This document shows positions 1 through 8,537 of a stretch of DNA of 64,000 nt, in pieces. Source of the DNA: an uncultured Pseudomonadales bacterium (GTDB lineage: Bacteria; Pseudomonadota; Gammaproteobacteria; Pseudomonadales; Cellvibrionaceae). The position numbers were made by a program, and so were the translations under genes. Numbering within the stretch: the stretch's first letter is position 1; every line of letters starts with the position of its first letter. Below the pieces are notes generated by a model that had not been told where the DNA came from, searched no databases, and was given only the letters and a program-made list of their open reading frames with translations. The stretch lies in the NCBI GenBank assembly GCA_947487765.1, contig CANKXO010000004.1, positions 372,001 to 436,000 on the forward strand, written 5' to 3'.

Positions 1-104
1 GATTATTGTCGAATGACAAATAACTTTGAGGAAATTTGAGTCTTTAGTCGATACAATAGAAATCATATACACTTTCATTTATTTTAACTTCAGGATTAGA
101 GAAA

Positions 105-680
105 ATGCCTAAGGCAAGTGAAATCAAGAAAAATGCTGCGATCGATTATAACGATAAAACCTATATCGTCAGGGATATTGAACGTTCTGTACCTCAAGGC
201 CGAGCAGGCGGTAGCCTTTATCGTATGCGCATGTATGACGTTGTGACCGGTAGCAAAGTTGATGAAACGTTTAAAGATTCAGATATGCTGAACCTTGCTG
301 ATCTTATCCGTAAGCCGGCTATGTTTTCCTATATTGATGGCGATGAGTATGTCTTTCTTGATACAGAGGATTACACGCCGTACAACTTAAATAAAGAATC
401 GATCGCCGAAGAAATACTTTTCATTAATGAGTCAACAGAGGGCGTTCAAGTTGTCGTCGTTAATGATGTACCGGTAGCACTTGATTTGCCGACCAGTGTT
501 GAACTTGAAGTGATGGAAACAGACCCATCGATCAAAGGTGGCTCCGCAACATCGAGAACAAAGCCTGCATTATTATCGACAGGTGTTACCGTACAGGTTC
601 CTGAGCATATTTCTACTGGCGATAAAATAAAGGTGAATGTCGAAGAGCGTAAATTTATGGGAAAAGCTGATTCTAAATAA
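105..680 (+). CDS. efpL: Elongation factor P-like protein EfpL (YeiP)
   Basis: This is a cytoplasmic translation factor of the EF-P family that helps ribosomes through difficult peptide bonds such as proline stretches. The 191-residue length and three-domain beta-barrel layout fit the family: a KOW-like N-terminal domain (about 1-65), a central domain (about 70-130) and a C-terminal OB domain that ends in a RKFMG motif. The loop that reaches the peptidyl-transferase centre (residues 28-37) is long and carries Arg33 at its tip rather than the Lys of true EF-P, which marks the EfpL/YeiP branch. It is a single gene with its own short upstream region and no modification-enzyme gene beside it. Confidence 0.93.
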   Translation: MPKASEIKKNAAIDYNDKTYIVRDIERSVPQGRAGGSLYRMRMYDVVTGSKVDETFKDSDMLNLADLIRKPAMFSYIDGDEYVFLDTEDYTPYNLNKESIAEEILFINESTEGVQVVVVNDVPVALDLPTSVELEVMETDPSIKGGSATSRTKPALLSTGVTVQVPEHISTGDKIKVNVEERKFMGKADSK

Positions 681-775
681 TTATTCTATGATGGTAATAG
701 CTCTTATATAAAAACCGAATCAATGATGATGTAGGGCAATGACATTTTCATTGATTCAGCACTTTGAATGTATTT

Positions 776-1918
776 TTATTCTTGCTTTTTAAAGGGGTAA
801 GCCAATTGCCCCATAAATGTTCTTGGTAGCCTTTTTGTTGTTCCATACTCTTTAGGCCAATGTTCTATTGGCATATGGTAAGTTCCAAATAATCGATCAT
901 AGAGCGGCATATGCACAGCATAGTTAGTATCAATGGCTGGCGCATCTGAACTGTGATGCCAGTGATGATATTGCGGTGTGACCAAGAAGTATTTTAAAGG
1001 CCCCCATGGAACACTGATATTCGAATGGACAATCACCGCTTGTAATGCCGCAAATGTCACATAAATATCCAATGCGGCTTTATCCGGCCCGAGTAGATAC
1101 AAGGGCACCATTGCGATTGAGCGGTCAACAATAGTTTGTATGATATGGTTGCGTGAACCTGCGAGCCAGTCCATATGTTCAACCGAGTGATGTACTGCAT
1201 GAAAAGGCCATAACTTTGGTATCTCATGAAAGCAGCGGTGCGACCAATACAGAACAAAATCAGCGCAGAAGATAATAATAATAACCTGAGCAAGAATCGG
1301 TAAACTTTGTAACGCTTGTTGTAAATCTGTGCTCAATGCCCAATCAAACACAGTAGCCACAAAATAATTGCCTATCAGTAATAGTATTGCGATCAATAAA
1401 TGGTTGAAGCAAAAATACCATAGGTCGAGTTGCCACTCGGGTCGCAAGATTGCCTGTTCTTTATATTTGGGGAAGATTTTTTCCAGAAAAGTAAAAATAA
1501 CAACGGATGCGATTAATGACAGGATTAACCAATCAAGCCCTAAAGAAAGTGGATTAGGGGTAACCGGCTCGACTGGAACGTTATATCCACCCAGCCACAT
1601 TGCGATAGCAGTAAAAACAACGCCGATAGCGCCCAGTTTTCGCCGCTTGCCAAGAATAAATGTTAACAGCCCGAAAGCTAGCGATGTCCACATACCGACC
1701 ATCAAAACAGTTTGTAGTGTTTCACCATCATAGGCTTGGCGCAAATCGGTTGTTGTAAGATAACTTGGAAATAAATAACACAGCACAGCTAGAAAGCTCA
1801 GTACACCCAGTCCGCAGGCAATATAGCCACTGATATTCCCATCACCAAGACGAAATTCTCGGTCGGACATATCCATAGTCTCTCTTGGGGTATATTCGTG
1901 CTCTTTTTGTTCAGGCAT
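776..1918 (-). CDS. Sterol desaturase / fatty acid hydroxylase family membrane protein
   Basis: This is a 380-residue integral membrane protein with several hydrophobic segments (roughly 30-50, 70-110, 125-145, 165-190 and 205-222). The di-iron histidine clusters of the fatty acid hydroxylase superfamily are intact: HRCFH at 227-231, HAVHH at 240-244 and HHWHH at 318-322. Family members hydroxylate or desaturate lipid substrates using O2 and two irons. The substrate cannot be deduced here. The gene stands alone, transcribed toward efpL, and the first 35 residues are polar and probably cytoplasmic. The family call is secure; the exact reaction is not. Confidence 0.88.
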   Translation of the reverse strand: MPEQKEHEYTPRETMDMSDREFRLGDGNISGYIACGLGVLSFLAVLCYLFPSYLTTTDLRQAYDGETLQTVLMVGMWTSLAFGLLTFILGKRRKLGAIGVVFTAIAMWLGGYNVPVEPVTPNPLSLGLDWLILSLIASVVIFTFLEKIFPKYKEQAILRPEWQLDLWYFCFNHLLIAILLLIGNYFVATVFDWALSTDLQQALQSLPILAQVIIIIFCADFVLYWSHRCFHEIPKLWPFHAVHHSVEHMDWLAGSRNHIIQTIVDRSIAMVPLYLLGPDKAALDIYVTFAALQAVIVHSNISVPWGPLKYFLVTPQYHHWHHSSDAPAIDTNYAVHMPLYDRLFGTYHMPIEHWPKEYGTTKRLPRTFMGQLAYPFKKQE

Positions 1919-2049
1919 ATCATCCTCATTGATAACAATAGTAATTCATCAAGCATAGTAAAACGCTTACCCTAAGGTGGGCAAGAGGCAGGCAGTTTCT
2001 ATTGAGTTGCTCTTCCAATATTAACTAAGCGGCAATAAATAAACCTCTG

Positions 2050-2055
2050 TATAAT
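2050..2055 (+). promoter_or_regulatory. Candidate -10 element upstream of hisF
   Basis: A perfect TATAAT hexamer lies 36 bases before the hisF start codon in the hydroxylase-hisF intergenic region. No convincing -35 box is seen at 16-18 bases upstream, so this is a partial match. It suggests that hisF has its own promoter here rather than being the last gene of a his operon. Confidence 0.35.
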
Positions 2056-2090
2056 ACGGCCTTCTTATTTTTTACCTTTATGACTATCTT

Positions 2091-2876
2091 ATGCCTCTTG
2101 CTAAACGAATTATTCCTTGTCTTGATGTTGATTGTGGCCGCGTTGTAAAAGGTGTCCAGTTTGTGGACATTCGCGATGCGGGTGACCCTGTTGAAGTTGC
2201 CAAGCGCTATGACGAACAAGGTGCTGATGAAATTACCTTTCTTGATATTACAGCAACTCATGAAGGTCGGGAAACTACAGTGCATACCGTAGAGGCGATT
2301 GCTTCTGAAGTGTTTATCCCCTTAACAGTGGGTGGCGGTATCCGTACATTAGATGATATTCGTACTATGTTGAATGCCGGTGCGGATAAGGTTGGCATTA
2401 ATTCTGCGGCTGTCTTTAACCCTGAATTTGTTAAAGAAGCTTCAGAGCGCTTTGGTGCCCAATGTATTGTCGTGGCAATCGATGCAAAGAAAGTCAGTAC
2501 TGGAGATGAATCTGCACGTTGGGAAATATTTACTCATGGGGGGCGAAAGCCGACGGGTATCGATGCCGTTGAATGGGCTGTGAAGATGGCTGGCTATGGT
2601 GCGGGTGAGATCTTGCTTACCAGTATGGATAAAGATGGCACTAAAGATGGTTTTGACCTTGCGTTGACAAGAGCTATTAGCGACGCGGTCTCTATTCCTG
2701 TGATTGCATCAGGTGGTGTGGGTAATCTTCAGCATCTGGCCGATGGTGTGACCCAAGGCGGTGCGGATGCTGTGTTGGCGGCCAGTATTTTTCACTTTGC
2801 TGAATATTCAGTACCTGAAGCAAAGGCATTTATGGCTAAACAGGGGATAGAAGTCAGAGAAGACCTGCCAAATTAG
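2091..2876 (+). CDS. hisF: Imidazole glycerol phosphate synthase, cyclase subunit HisF
   Basis: HisF forms imidazole glycerol phosphate and AICAR in histidine biosynthesis, using ammonia passed from HisH. The 261-residue (beta/alpha)8 barrel has the catalytic aspartates in place: Asp12 in the IIPCLDVD strand and Asp131 in the VVAIDAKK strand. It also has the phosphate-binding GGG at 81-83 and SGGVG near the end. HisH, HisA and HisB are not adjacent, unlike the usual his cluster, so the partner must be encoded elsewhere. In Pseudomonas hisF also lies close to the yibQ-ctpA-envC block, so the neighbourhood is conserved. Confidence 0.97.
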   Translation: MPLAKRIIPCLDVDCGRVVKGVQFVDIRDAGDPVEVAKRYDEQGADEITFLDITATHEGRETTVHTVEAIASEVFIPLTVGGGIRTLDDIRTMLNAGADKVGINSAAVFNPEFVKEASERFGAQCIVVAIDAKKVSTGDESARWEIFTHGGRKPTGIDAVEWAVKMAGYGAGEILLTSMDKDGTKDGFDLALTRAISDAVSIPVIASGGVGNLQHLADGVTQGGADAVLAASIFHFAEYSVPEAKAFMAKQGIEVREDLPN

Positions 2877-2915
2877 GCAGTGTAAAACGCTGCCCGTATC
2901 AATTATTGATACGGG
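2876..2915. terminator. Two adjoining hairpins between convergent hisF and the DUF6316 gene
   Basis: Two stem-loops occupy the 55-base gap. GGCAG (2876-2880) pairs with CTGCC (2890-2894). CCCGTATCAAT (2893-2903) is followed after one base by its exact complement (2905-2915), giving about nine usable base pairs. They share two bases. Neither is followed by a clear T-run, but the position between converging genes suggests a bidirectional transcription stop. Confidence 0.5.
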
Positions 2916-2931
2916 AGAAGTGATAAGAGTA

Positions 2932-3174
2932 TCAAGCGGCTTCGTTTACATATTCGCTGATACGATCAACTATTGCTGGTTCCGCAGTATTAAGGAATTC
3001 CATAAAGCCATTGATGCCATCAAGAGCTTCATTGGCGCTGTCATAGGGGCCAATATCCATTCCTTCACGAGTGCGGAAATACCAGTAGCTATGCTGAGTA
3101 AACAGGCGGTCACTACGAATAGGAATCTTTCCCGCTTCATTTTTGCGGCTCATTGCTACGCTATCCATTGTCAT
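2932..3174 (-). CDS. Small DUF6316-type conserved protein
   Basis: This 80-residue acidic soluble protein has no signal peptide or membrane segment. It has the pattern of the short gammaproteobacterial family named DUF6316: an RSDR motif near residue 21, an aromatic WYFRTREG stretch near 31-38 and a GPY motif just after. The function is unknown. The gene stands alone between hisF (convergent) and yibQ (same strand, over 250 bases upstream). The family name is from memory of related Pseudomonas proteins and is less certain than the reading frame. Confidence 0.7.
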   Translation of the reverse strand: MTMDSVAMSRKNEAGKIPIRSDRLFTQHSYWYFRTREGMDIGPYDSANEALDGINGFMEFLNTAEPAIVDRISEYVNEAA

Positions 3175-3341
3175 GTGTAAATCCTCTATAAAAGTATTTA
3201 AGCAATGTAATAATTATTTTAGCGCTTTTTTTAATAATAAAATGTGCTGAATTCGATAATTCACTGTTCAAATTCAAACAATCAAGATGCTTTCATTGTT
3301 GTATGCAAAATAAGCATTCTTACTACCATTCTAACTTTATA

Positions 3342-3358
3342 CGGAGAAAATATCTCCG
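3342..3358. other. Intergenic inverted repeat
   Basis: CGGAGA (3342-3347) and TCTCCG (3353-3358) form a six-pair stem with a five-base loop in the 262-base gap between yibQ and the DUF6316 gene. No T-run follows on either strand, so it may be a weak terminator for yibQ or an operator. Apart from this and the palindrome at 3426, nothing else stands out in the gap. Confidence 0.3.
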
Positions 3359-3425
3359 AAGTACGACGAACGGTGGTTTAAATATACTCAATGAGAGCCA
3401 ATTAGGAACTGCTTCTCTTTGGTTT

Positions 3426-3441
3426 TGTGATGCGCGTCACA
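3426..3441. promoter_or_regulatory. CRP/Vfr-like palindrome
   Basis: The site reads TGTGA, six bases, TCACA, an exact match to the CRP-family core palindrome, with flanking T-rich sequence. It overlaps the yibQ stop codon. It is 252 bases upstream of the DUF6316 gene, its nearest same-strand downstream neighbour, which is far for a classical activator site. Confidence 0.4.
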
Positions 3442-4228
3442 TTTTTGCGTGTATATGTTTCTTATTAGGTGAGTGACTGTTTACCAACTTAGATGCACTT
3501 GTCAGCTGTATCCCCTGGGATGCTAATCTGGAGATATTCTTTTGGAGGTAATCCAATGTTTCTGGATAAGGGTGTGCAATGGCAATAGCATAGCCTCGGC
3601 GCTTAGCAACTGCTATAAATTGTGCGAACTGTTCATCAATAAAGGCTGGGTCTCTTTCATGGTCAAGAAAAATATCACGCTTTAGAGATGGGACATTGTG
3701 TTGTTGAGCGGTTTGCCATGCAATGCTCTGTGGAGTTGTCCTACTGTCGATAAAATAGAGCCCACGTTCGCTAAGAGTCTTCATCGTCCATTCCATGGGC
3801 AAACGCTTCTGTGTTAACAAGCTGCCCATGTGGTTATTGACCCCACTGATATAAGGGACTGACTCCAGAGCTTGATTCAGTGTTTGGTTAAAGTCATGTT
3901 TATCCATGAATTCAGTCAAACCTGCTTGTCCCAAGGGGTAATGGTGAATGTTGCTCATAGGTGCATGCAGGATGAGTTCTTTTTGCTGTTTATGAGCTTC
4001 TATTGCCAGAAATCGAGCATTGGGACTATGAGGAATAATGGCATAAGTTACTTGCCCGGGTAAGGCCAGTGCCGCCAAGCCTTGATTGCGGCTATATCCT
4101 ATATCATCGATGATGATAGCGACGTGGGCGATAATATCTTGATTACCTTTATCGGAAACCGTCCCTTCCTCTGCATGGGATGCTGACGTTACCAATAGCG
4201 CAAAAAGTAAAGCGAGAGTAGGCCGCAT
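3437..4228 (-). CDS. yibQ: Divergent polysaccharide deacetylase family protein (YibQ)
   Basis: This is a 263-residue exported protein. It has an N-terminal signal peptide (about 1-19, ending near SHAEE), then a NodB-like barrel with the IIIDDIGY aspartate motif near residue 37, the LHAPM motif and the NNHMGS motif. YibQ proteins are divergent members of the polysaccharide deacetylase superfamily. Their activity is not established. It is the last gene of the envC-ctpA-yibQ run, 37 bases after ctpA, and this linkage is common in gammaproteobacteria, pointing to a role in peptidoglycan maintenance (inference). Confidence 0.9.
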   Translation of the reverse strand: MRPTLALLFALLVTSASHAEEGTVSDKGNQDIIAHVAIIIDDIGYSRNQGLAALALPGQVTYAIIPHSPNARFLAIEAHKQQKELILHAPMSNIHHYPLGQAGLTEFMDKHDFNQTLNQALESVPYISGVNNHMGSLLTQKRLPMEWTMKTLSERGLYFIDSRTTPQSIAWQTAQQHNVPSLKRDIFLDHERDPAFIDEQFAQFIAVAKRRGYAIAIAHPYPETLDYLQKNISRLASQGIQLTSASKLVNSHSPNKKHIHAKM

Positions 4229-4265
4229 AGTTGTAATGGTTTTGATTATTATGGTTATCCTTTAG

Positions 4266-5621
4266 CTAATTTTTTGTATTAGTTGCGTTTGTCTTTTTAT
4301 TCAGAGCGGTTTGATTAAATATAGCGAGCCCTTTCAGCATATTTAGCGCTTCAAATAGTTGGTTGTCATTGGTATCACTGCCTTTGGATTTTTTGTCAGA
4401 TTTATCCTTCTTATTCCCATTGCTATTACTTAAATGGCCGCTGAGATCTGCTTCTTTAATTCTCTGGTCACCACCTATTTCAGTAATCGTGGCTCGTTGA
4501 ATCACAACGTCAGGCTCAATTCCCTGAGCTTGGATAGAGCGACCTTTGGGGGTGAAATAGCGAGCGGTTGTCAGCTTAATTCCTTTATCTTGAGCGACGG
4601 GTAAGATGGTTTGTACGGAACCTTTACCAAAGCTGCGAGTTCCCATGATGATAGCCCGATTATGGTCCTGTAAGGCGCCGGCAACAATCTCAGCTGCAGA
4701 GGCGGAGCCACCATTAATTAAAGCGACTATCGGTAAACCTTCGGCGAGATCACCTGTTTGAGCAGAGAAGGACTGATTGTTATTTTCTAAACGCCCTTCA
4801 GTATATACGATCAAGCCATCATTGATTAGTGCGTCAACGACTTGTACCGATGCTTGTAAGATTCCGCCAGGGTTATTGCGTAAGTCTAAAACGAAACCTT
4901 TCAGATCCGGATTTTTTTTCCGTAGCTTTTTGACCGCGGAAGCAAAGTCTTTACCTGTATGAGATTGAAATTGGGAGATACGGATATATCCGAAGTCATC
5001 TTCGATAAGTCGTGAACGAACGCTTTTTGTTTTGATGGTATCGCGTACAACAGTAATCGTGAGTGGTTTGTCTTCACCCTGTCGAACGATGGTGAAAATA
5101 ACAGGTGTACCTTTAGGGCCGCGCATAATCTTGGCTGCTTCACTAATACTCAAACCGCGAATAGACTTTTCATCCAGTTTAATAATCAAATCACCTGCTT
5201 GTATTCCAGCTTTTTCTGCCGGCGTGTCGTCAATGGGCGTGATAACTTTTATGTAACCATTTTCACTGCCGATCTCTAAGCCTACACCGCTGAATTGCCC
5301 TTGGGTACTTTCTTGAAGTGAACTGAAGTGAGAGGCATCCAGGTAGTCAGAGTGTGGATCGAGTTCCTGTAGCATACCCTTAATGGCATTTTCCAAGAGC
5401 TCCTGATCGCTGACTGGTTCCACATAAGAGCGTCGAATATGATCAAAAATCAAAGTAAACAAACGTAAATCTTGGAGTGGTAATGGGTCTTTGCTATTGG
5501 TGTCTGCTTTGAGGTCAGCCGCGGTGGGTGTGGTTTCAGGTAATGTTTGTTGAGCGAGTGCTGGTGAGGCTATGTAGCACAGGCTAGAAGCAATAATTAA
5601 AACACGGCAAGTCAGGGACAT
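4266..5621 (-). CDS. ctpA: S41 family carboxy-terminal processing protease
   Basis: This 451-residue periplasmic serine protease trims or degrades envelope proteins. In order it has a signal peptide (1-23), a cap region, a PDZ domain (about 105-180) and the S41 core. The Ser-Lys catalytic dyad is visible: Ser308 in GGSASAAE and Lys333 in RSFGKGS. The C-terminal tail (about 395-451) is rich in Lys, Ser, Asp and Asn and is probably disordered. In Pseudomonas CtpA degrades peptidoglycan cross-link hydrolases with a TPR partner. The position between envC and yibQ fits a cell-wall remodelling role. Confidence 0.95.
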   Translation of the reverse strand: MSLTCRVLIIASSLCYIASPALAQQTLPETTPTAADLKADTNSKDPLPLQDLRLFTLIFDHIRRSYVEPVSDQELLENAIKGMLQELDPHSDYLDASHFSSLQESTQGQFSGVGLEIGSENGYIKVITPIDDTPAEKAGIQAGDLIIKLDEKSIRGLSISEAAKIMRGPKGTPVIFTIVRQGEDKPLTITVVRDTIKTKSVRSRLIEDDFGYIRISQFQSHTGKDFASAVKKLRKKNPDLKGFVLDLRNNPGGILQASVQVVDALINDGLIVYTEGRLENNNQSFSAQTGDLAEGLPIVALINGGSASAAEIVAGALQDHNRAIIMGTRSFGKGSVQTILPVAQDKGIKLTTARYFTPKGRSIQAQGIEPDVVIQRATITEIGGDQRIKEADLSGHLSNSNGNKKDKSDKKSKGSDTNDNQLFEALNMLKGLAIFNQTALNKKTNATNTKN

Positions 5622-5729
5622 AACAATCCTGTTTTTAATTGATGATTAGGAAGAGCTCAAGCATGCTCTTATGTATTGATGGTGACGAATCACCATCTTG
5701 TCAGTATGTGGCAGGCTTTTGGCTAAGCA

Positions 5730-6908
5730 TTAACCTCGATTACGTGAACCAGAGGATAACCACGGTTTCGGGTTCTGCGGCTTACCGTTATGGCGTATTT
5801 CAAAATATAGCCCAGCTTGGGCTTGTCCGCCGGTATTACCTACCGTAGCGACTGGGTCATTACTTCTAACCCAATCCCCTGTTTCTTTTAATAGTGTTTG
5901 ATTATGAGCATAAAGACTCATGTAACCATCGCCATGGTCAATAATCAGCAATAAGCCGTGTCCGCGAAGATAGTCGGAGAATATCACACGCCCATGATGT
6001 ACGGATACCACTTGGCTCCCGGATTTCCCTGTAATAAATAAACCGTTCCAACGCAGTTTGCCATTAAGCCGGGGTGTACCGTAATTCCTTGTGATTCGTC
6101 CTTTGGCGGGAAAAGGTAGCTTCCCGCGAGCAGTACGAAAAGGCTTAGCGTCACCAGGTAGTATAAGCTTACTTAATGCCTGGGTCGCTTGCTCCAGTAA
6201 TCGTTCTAACCGTTCATGATCACCTTGAAGCTTTGAGAGACTGCCGCCTTTCTTTCTAATTTCTCGGGTCAGTGATTTCAGTGTCGCCAATCGCTGTGAC
6301 TGTGAATCTTTAAGCTCCTGATATTGACCATTGAGTTGCCGCTGTTTGCTTTCTAACTTTTCAGTCGCAGCGGTAATCGTTGTTTCAATCGCATTAATTT
6401 TGCGAATAGTATCCAAGTATTCATCCATCCTCTCCTTGTGGGCACCGATAATATAGTCGTGATAGCGCAGCATGCGCGTTACTCGATAAGGTTCTTCCTG
6501 GTTCAACATCAGCTTCACTTGGCTTTGGCGACCTAGTAAGTACGCTTGGCGAATGATGCGGTTAATTTGTGTTTGTTGTTTTTGTCGTGATTGTTCCAGA
6601 TCAGCGCGCTGCTCCTGATGCTGGTTTAGCTGCTTTTTTTCGCGATTCAATGCCTCCTTGATAGACTGAATTTTTTTCGTCAAGGTGCCAATTTCTTCTT
6701 CAGAGGTTTGCAGAGATTGCTGCAGCTTGTCTTTGGAGGTTTTAGTTTTCGCTAATTCTTTCTGCAGCTTAGCAATTGTGACCGACAAAGCTTTAAGTTG
6801 CTCTTCGTAATCTTTCTCTGATTGGGCCAGAGCGACATTATTGCCGAGAGTAACCATCAGGCACGTAGATATAAATACTAGGGGGCGGATGAAAGGCCAA
6901 AGTCTCAA
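5730..6908 (-). CDS. envC: Murein hydrolase activator EnvC (LytM-domain)
   Basis: This is a 392-residue periplasmic protein with a signal sequence (1-28), a long coiled coil (about 30-250) and a C-terminal LytM/M23 domain (about 280-385). The first zinc-ligand motif of active M23 peptidases is replaced by RWNGLF, so the domain is probably catalytically dead, as in E. coli EnvC, which recruits FtsEX and switches on the amidases AmiA and AmiB. The FtsE and FtsX partners are encoded in this window at 26.4-28.1 kb. It is the first gene of the envC-ctpA-yibQ unit. The gpmI gene that precedes it in Pseudomonas is absent. Confidence 0.94.
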   Translation of the reverse strand: MRLWPFIRPLVFISTCLMVTLGNNVALAQSEKDYEEQLKALSVTIAKLQKELAKTKTSKDKLQQSLQTSEEEIGTLTKKIQSIKEALNREKKQLNQHQEQRADLEQSRQKQQTQINRIIRQAYLLGRQSQVKLMLNQEEPYRVTRMLRYHDYIIGAHKERMDEYLDTIRKINAIETTITAATEKLESKQRQLNGQYQELKDSQSQRLATLKSLTREIRKKGGSLSKLQGDHERLERLLEQATQALSKLILPGDAKPFRTARGKLPFPAKGRITRNYGTPRLNGKLRWNGLFITGKSGSQVVSVHHGRVIFSDYLRGHGLLLIIDHGDGYMSLYAHNQTLLKETGDWVRSNDPVATVGNTGGQAQAGLYFEIRHNGKPQNPKPWLSSGSRNRG

Positions 6909-7056
6909 GGGTTATTCCTGTTTTTGTGGTCGTTTTTACATTCTAAATGTTGACGTATATCGTACTTTTTAGAACTGTCTGTCAAAACATGGGTCGATAT
7001 AGCAGTGAAGTCTACCTTGTTGTTTTAGGAAAGACTATGACATCGCTTTATTCGTG

Positions 7057-7062
7057 TATAAT
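7057..7062 (+). promoter_or_regulatory. Candidate -10 box for the rhodanese-grxC-secB operon
   Basis: A perfect TATAAT lies 47 bases before the rhodanese start in the 201-base divergent gap with envC. The sequence 17 bases upstream is not a good -35 match. It is the best promoter candidate for the three downstream genes. Confidence 0.42.
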
Positions 7063-7109
7063 GCGCACCGCTTATGTCTGCTGATTCACAAAAATATTAG
7101 AGGTAATTC

Positions 7110-7523
7110 GTGGAAGACGTCCTAGTTTTTATACAAGAGCAGATCTTGTTAGTTGCTGCTCTTGCAATCTTAGTTGTTGCTTTATATCGGCGTGAAAGCG
7201 CAAGCGGAGGAGCTAAGCTCTCTATTAGCCAAGTTGTTCAGGCAATGAATACCGATGTCGCGGTATTACTTGATGTCCGTGAGAGTAAAGAATTTGGCCA
7301 AGGGCATGTAGCAAATGCCATTAATATCCCTCATGGGAAAATAGGCGATAGTCTTAACCAGTTGGAAAAGCATCGCGAAAAGCAAATTATTGTGACTGAT
7401 AGTATGGGGCAACATTCTGGTACTGTGAGTCGTTTACTGGCAAAAAGTGGTTTTACAGTAGCGCGTATGCAAGGTGGTATGGGCGAGTGGAAAAACGACG
7501 GTTTACCACTCGTTAAAGGCTAA
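7110..7523 (+). CDS. Membrane-anchored rhodanese-fold protein lacking the catalytic cysteine
   Basis: This 137-residue protein (YibN-like) has an N-terminal membrane helix (about 8-26) and a rhodanese domain with the LLDVRES motif (53-59), the GHVANAINIPH motif and a C-terminal GGMGEW. The active-site loop that normally starts with Cys reads DSMGQHSG, with Asp97 at the cysteine position, and the protein contains no cysteine at all. It should therefore not act as a sulfurtransferase and may be a binding or assembly protein. The start is GTG with an AGAGGTAA ribosome site. It precedes grxC by 15 bases, as in Pseudomonas and E. coli. Confidence 0.9.
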   Translation: MEDVLVFIQEQILLVAALAILVVALYRRESASGGAKLSISQVVQAMNTDVAVLLDVRESKEFGQGHVANAINIPHGKIGDSLNQLEKHREKQIIVTDSMGQHSGTVSRLLAKSGFTVARMQGGMGEWKNDGLPLVKG

Positions 7524-7538
7524 TATGAAGTAAAAATT

Positions 7539-7802
7539 ATGTCCGATGTTACTATCTATACCACACGTTTTTGCCCTTATTGTGTGCGTGCGAAGCACCT
7601 GCTCGACTCTAAAGATGTTGCATATCGTGAAATCCCTGTAGACAGGGATGCTGGTCAGCGCCAGCATATGATGAAAAAGAGTGGGCGTCGTACCGTACCG
7701 CAAATTTGGATAGGCGAAAAACACATCGGTGGTTGTGATGAACTGTATGGGCTTGAGCGAGCAGACAAGCTAGATAAATTATTGAAACAACAGAAAAGTT
7801 AA
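7539..7802 (+). CDS. grxC: Glutaredoxin 3
   Basis: This is an 87-residue dithiol glutaredoxin. It reduces protein disulfides and glutathione mixed disulfides in the cytoplasm. The CPYC active site is at residues 12-15, the cis-proline motif TVPQIW follows near residue 52 and the glutathione-binding GGCDEL near 65-70. The length is typical of GrxC. It lies between the rhodanese-like gene and secB with gaps of 10-15 bases, the standard operon order in gammaproteobacteria. Confidence 0.97.
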   Translation: MSDVTIYTTRFCPYCVRAKHLLDSKDVAYREIPVDRDAGQRQHMMKKSGRRTVPQIWIGEKHIGGCDELYGLERADKLDKLLKQQKS

Positions 7803-7812
7803 TAGGATTAAT

Positions 7813-8292
7813 ATGACTGATAATGAAACAAAAACAACGGAACAAGCCGGTGCTGCTCCAAATGACCAACAATTTTTTATTCAGAAGGTATACCTGAAAG
7901 ATTTGTCCTTCGAAGCGCCAATGGGTGCTAAGGCATTTATTGATCAAATTCAGCCAAAAATTGACCAAGAACTCGGTACGGCGACTAAGAAAATTGATGA
8001 AAACCTGTATGAAGTAGTTTTAAAGATCACATTGACTGCGAAAGTAGAAGATGAAGTGGCTTTCTTGGTTGAAGTACAGCAGGCAGGTTTATTCCACATC
8101 AGTGGTGTAGAAGAAAGCCATTTGTCACGAGTGATGAATACGGTTTGCCCCCATATTATTCTTCCTTATACCCGTGAAACTATTGATAGTACCTTATCTA
8201 AAGGTGGGTTCCCTCCATTGATGTTACCGCCTATCAATTTTGAAGCATTGTTTGCGCAAGCAATGGAAGAGAAGAAAAACCAAGCTCACTAA
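7813..8292 (+). CDS. secB: Protein-export chaperone SecB
   Basis: This 159-residue tetrameric chaperone keeps precursor proteins unfolded and hands them to SecA. The FIQKVYLKDLSFEAP start of the fold, the acidic SecA-binding patch in the central strands and the TVCPHIILPYTRE motif are all present, along with the PPLMLPPINF motif near the C-terminus. It is the last gene of the rhodanese-grxC-secB operon, starting 10 bases after grxC. Confidence 0.97.
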   Translation: MTDNETKTTEQAGAAPNDQQFFIQKVYLKDLSFEAPMGAKAFIDQIQPKIDQELGTATKKIDENLYEVVLKITLTAKVEDEVAFLVEVQQAGLFHISGVEESHLSRVMNTVCPHIILPYTRETIDSTLSKGGFPPLMLPPINFEALFAQAMEEKKNQAH

Positions 8293-8306
8293 TATGTCCT
8301 GTGAAT

Positions 8307-8336
8307 ACAAGCTGAGCTTTATTGATCTCGGCTTGT
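8307..8336 (+). terminator. Stem-loop after secB
   Basis: ACAAGCTGAG (8307-8316) pairs with CTCGGCTTGT (8327-8336), ten pairs with one G-T wobble, around a ten-base loop. It starts 15 bases after the secB stop. There is no T-run directly after it, so it may act as an RNA 3' end or a weak terminator. Confidence 0.45.
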
Positions 8337-8418
8337 AGATCTCCTCTTCGCTTTAAATTTCTAGCCTCCTGCTTATATCCATTATTTTCAATAGTTTAAA
8401 TAAATCGATTTTCTTAAA

Positions 8419-8447
8419 TTGATAGTTTATATTTCTGTGAATGTAAT
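8419..8447 (+). promoter_or_regulatory. Sigma-70-like promoter upstream of the chemoreceptor gene
   Basis: TTGATA (8419-8424) and TGTAAT (8442-8447) are each one base from consensus and are separated by exactly 17 bases. The pair lies in the 245-base AT-rich gap after secB, about 90 bases before the chosen chemoreceptor start. Confidence 0.48.
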
Positions 8448-8537
8448 ATTTTCCAAGGTTAAATAATAAACATCCTGACTATACTCAAATGAATGGCCGT
8501 GTATTTTCTGTGCGCATGGATAATAGTAAAGGTGTTT

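Noticed and set aside
1368-1733. 121-codon plus-strand frame within the hydroxylase gene
   Set aside because: It is opposite to conserved membrane helices and has no plausible protein features.
5639-5848. 69-codon plus-strand frame spanning the envC-ctpA gap
   Set aside because: It runs opposite to the end of envC, has no ribosome site, and its peptide shows no domain or signal.
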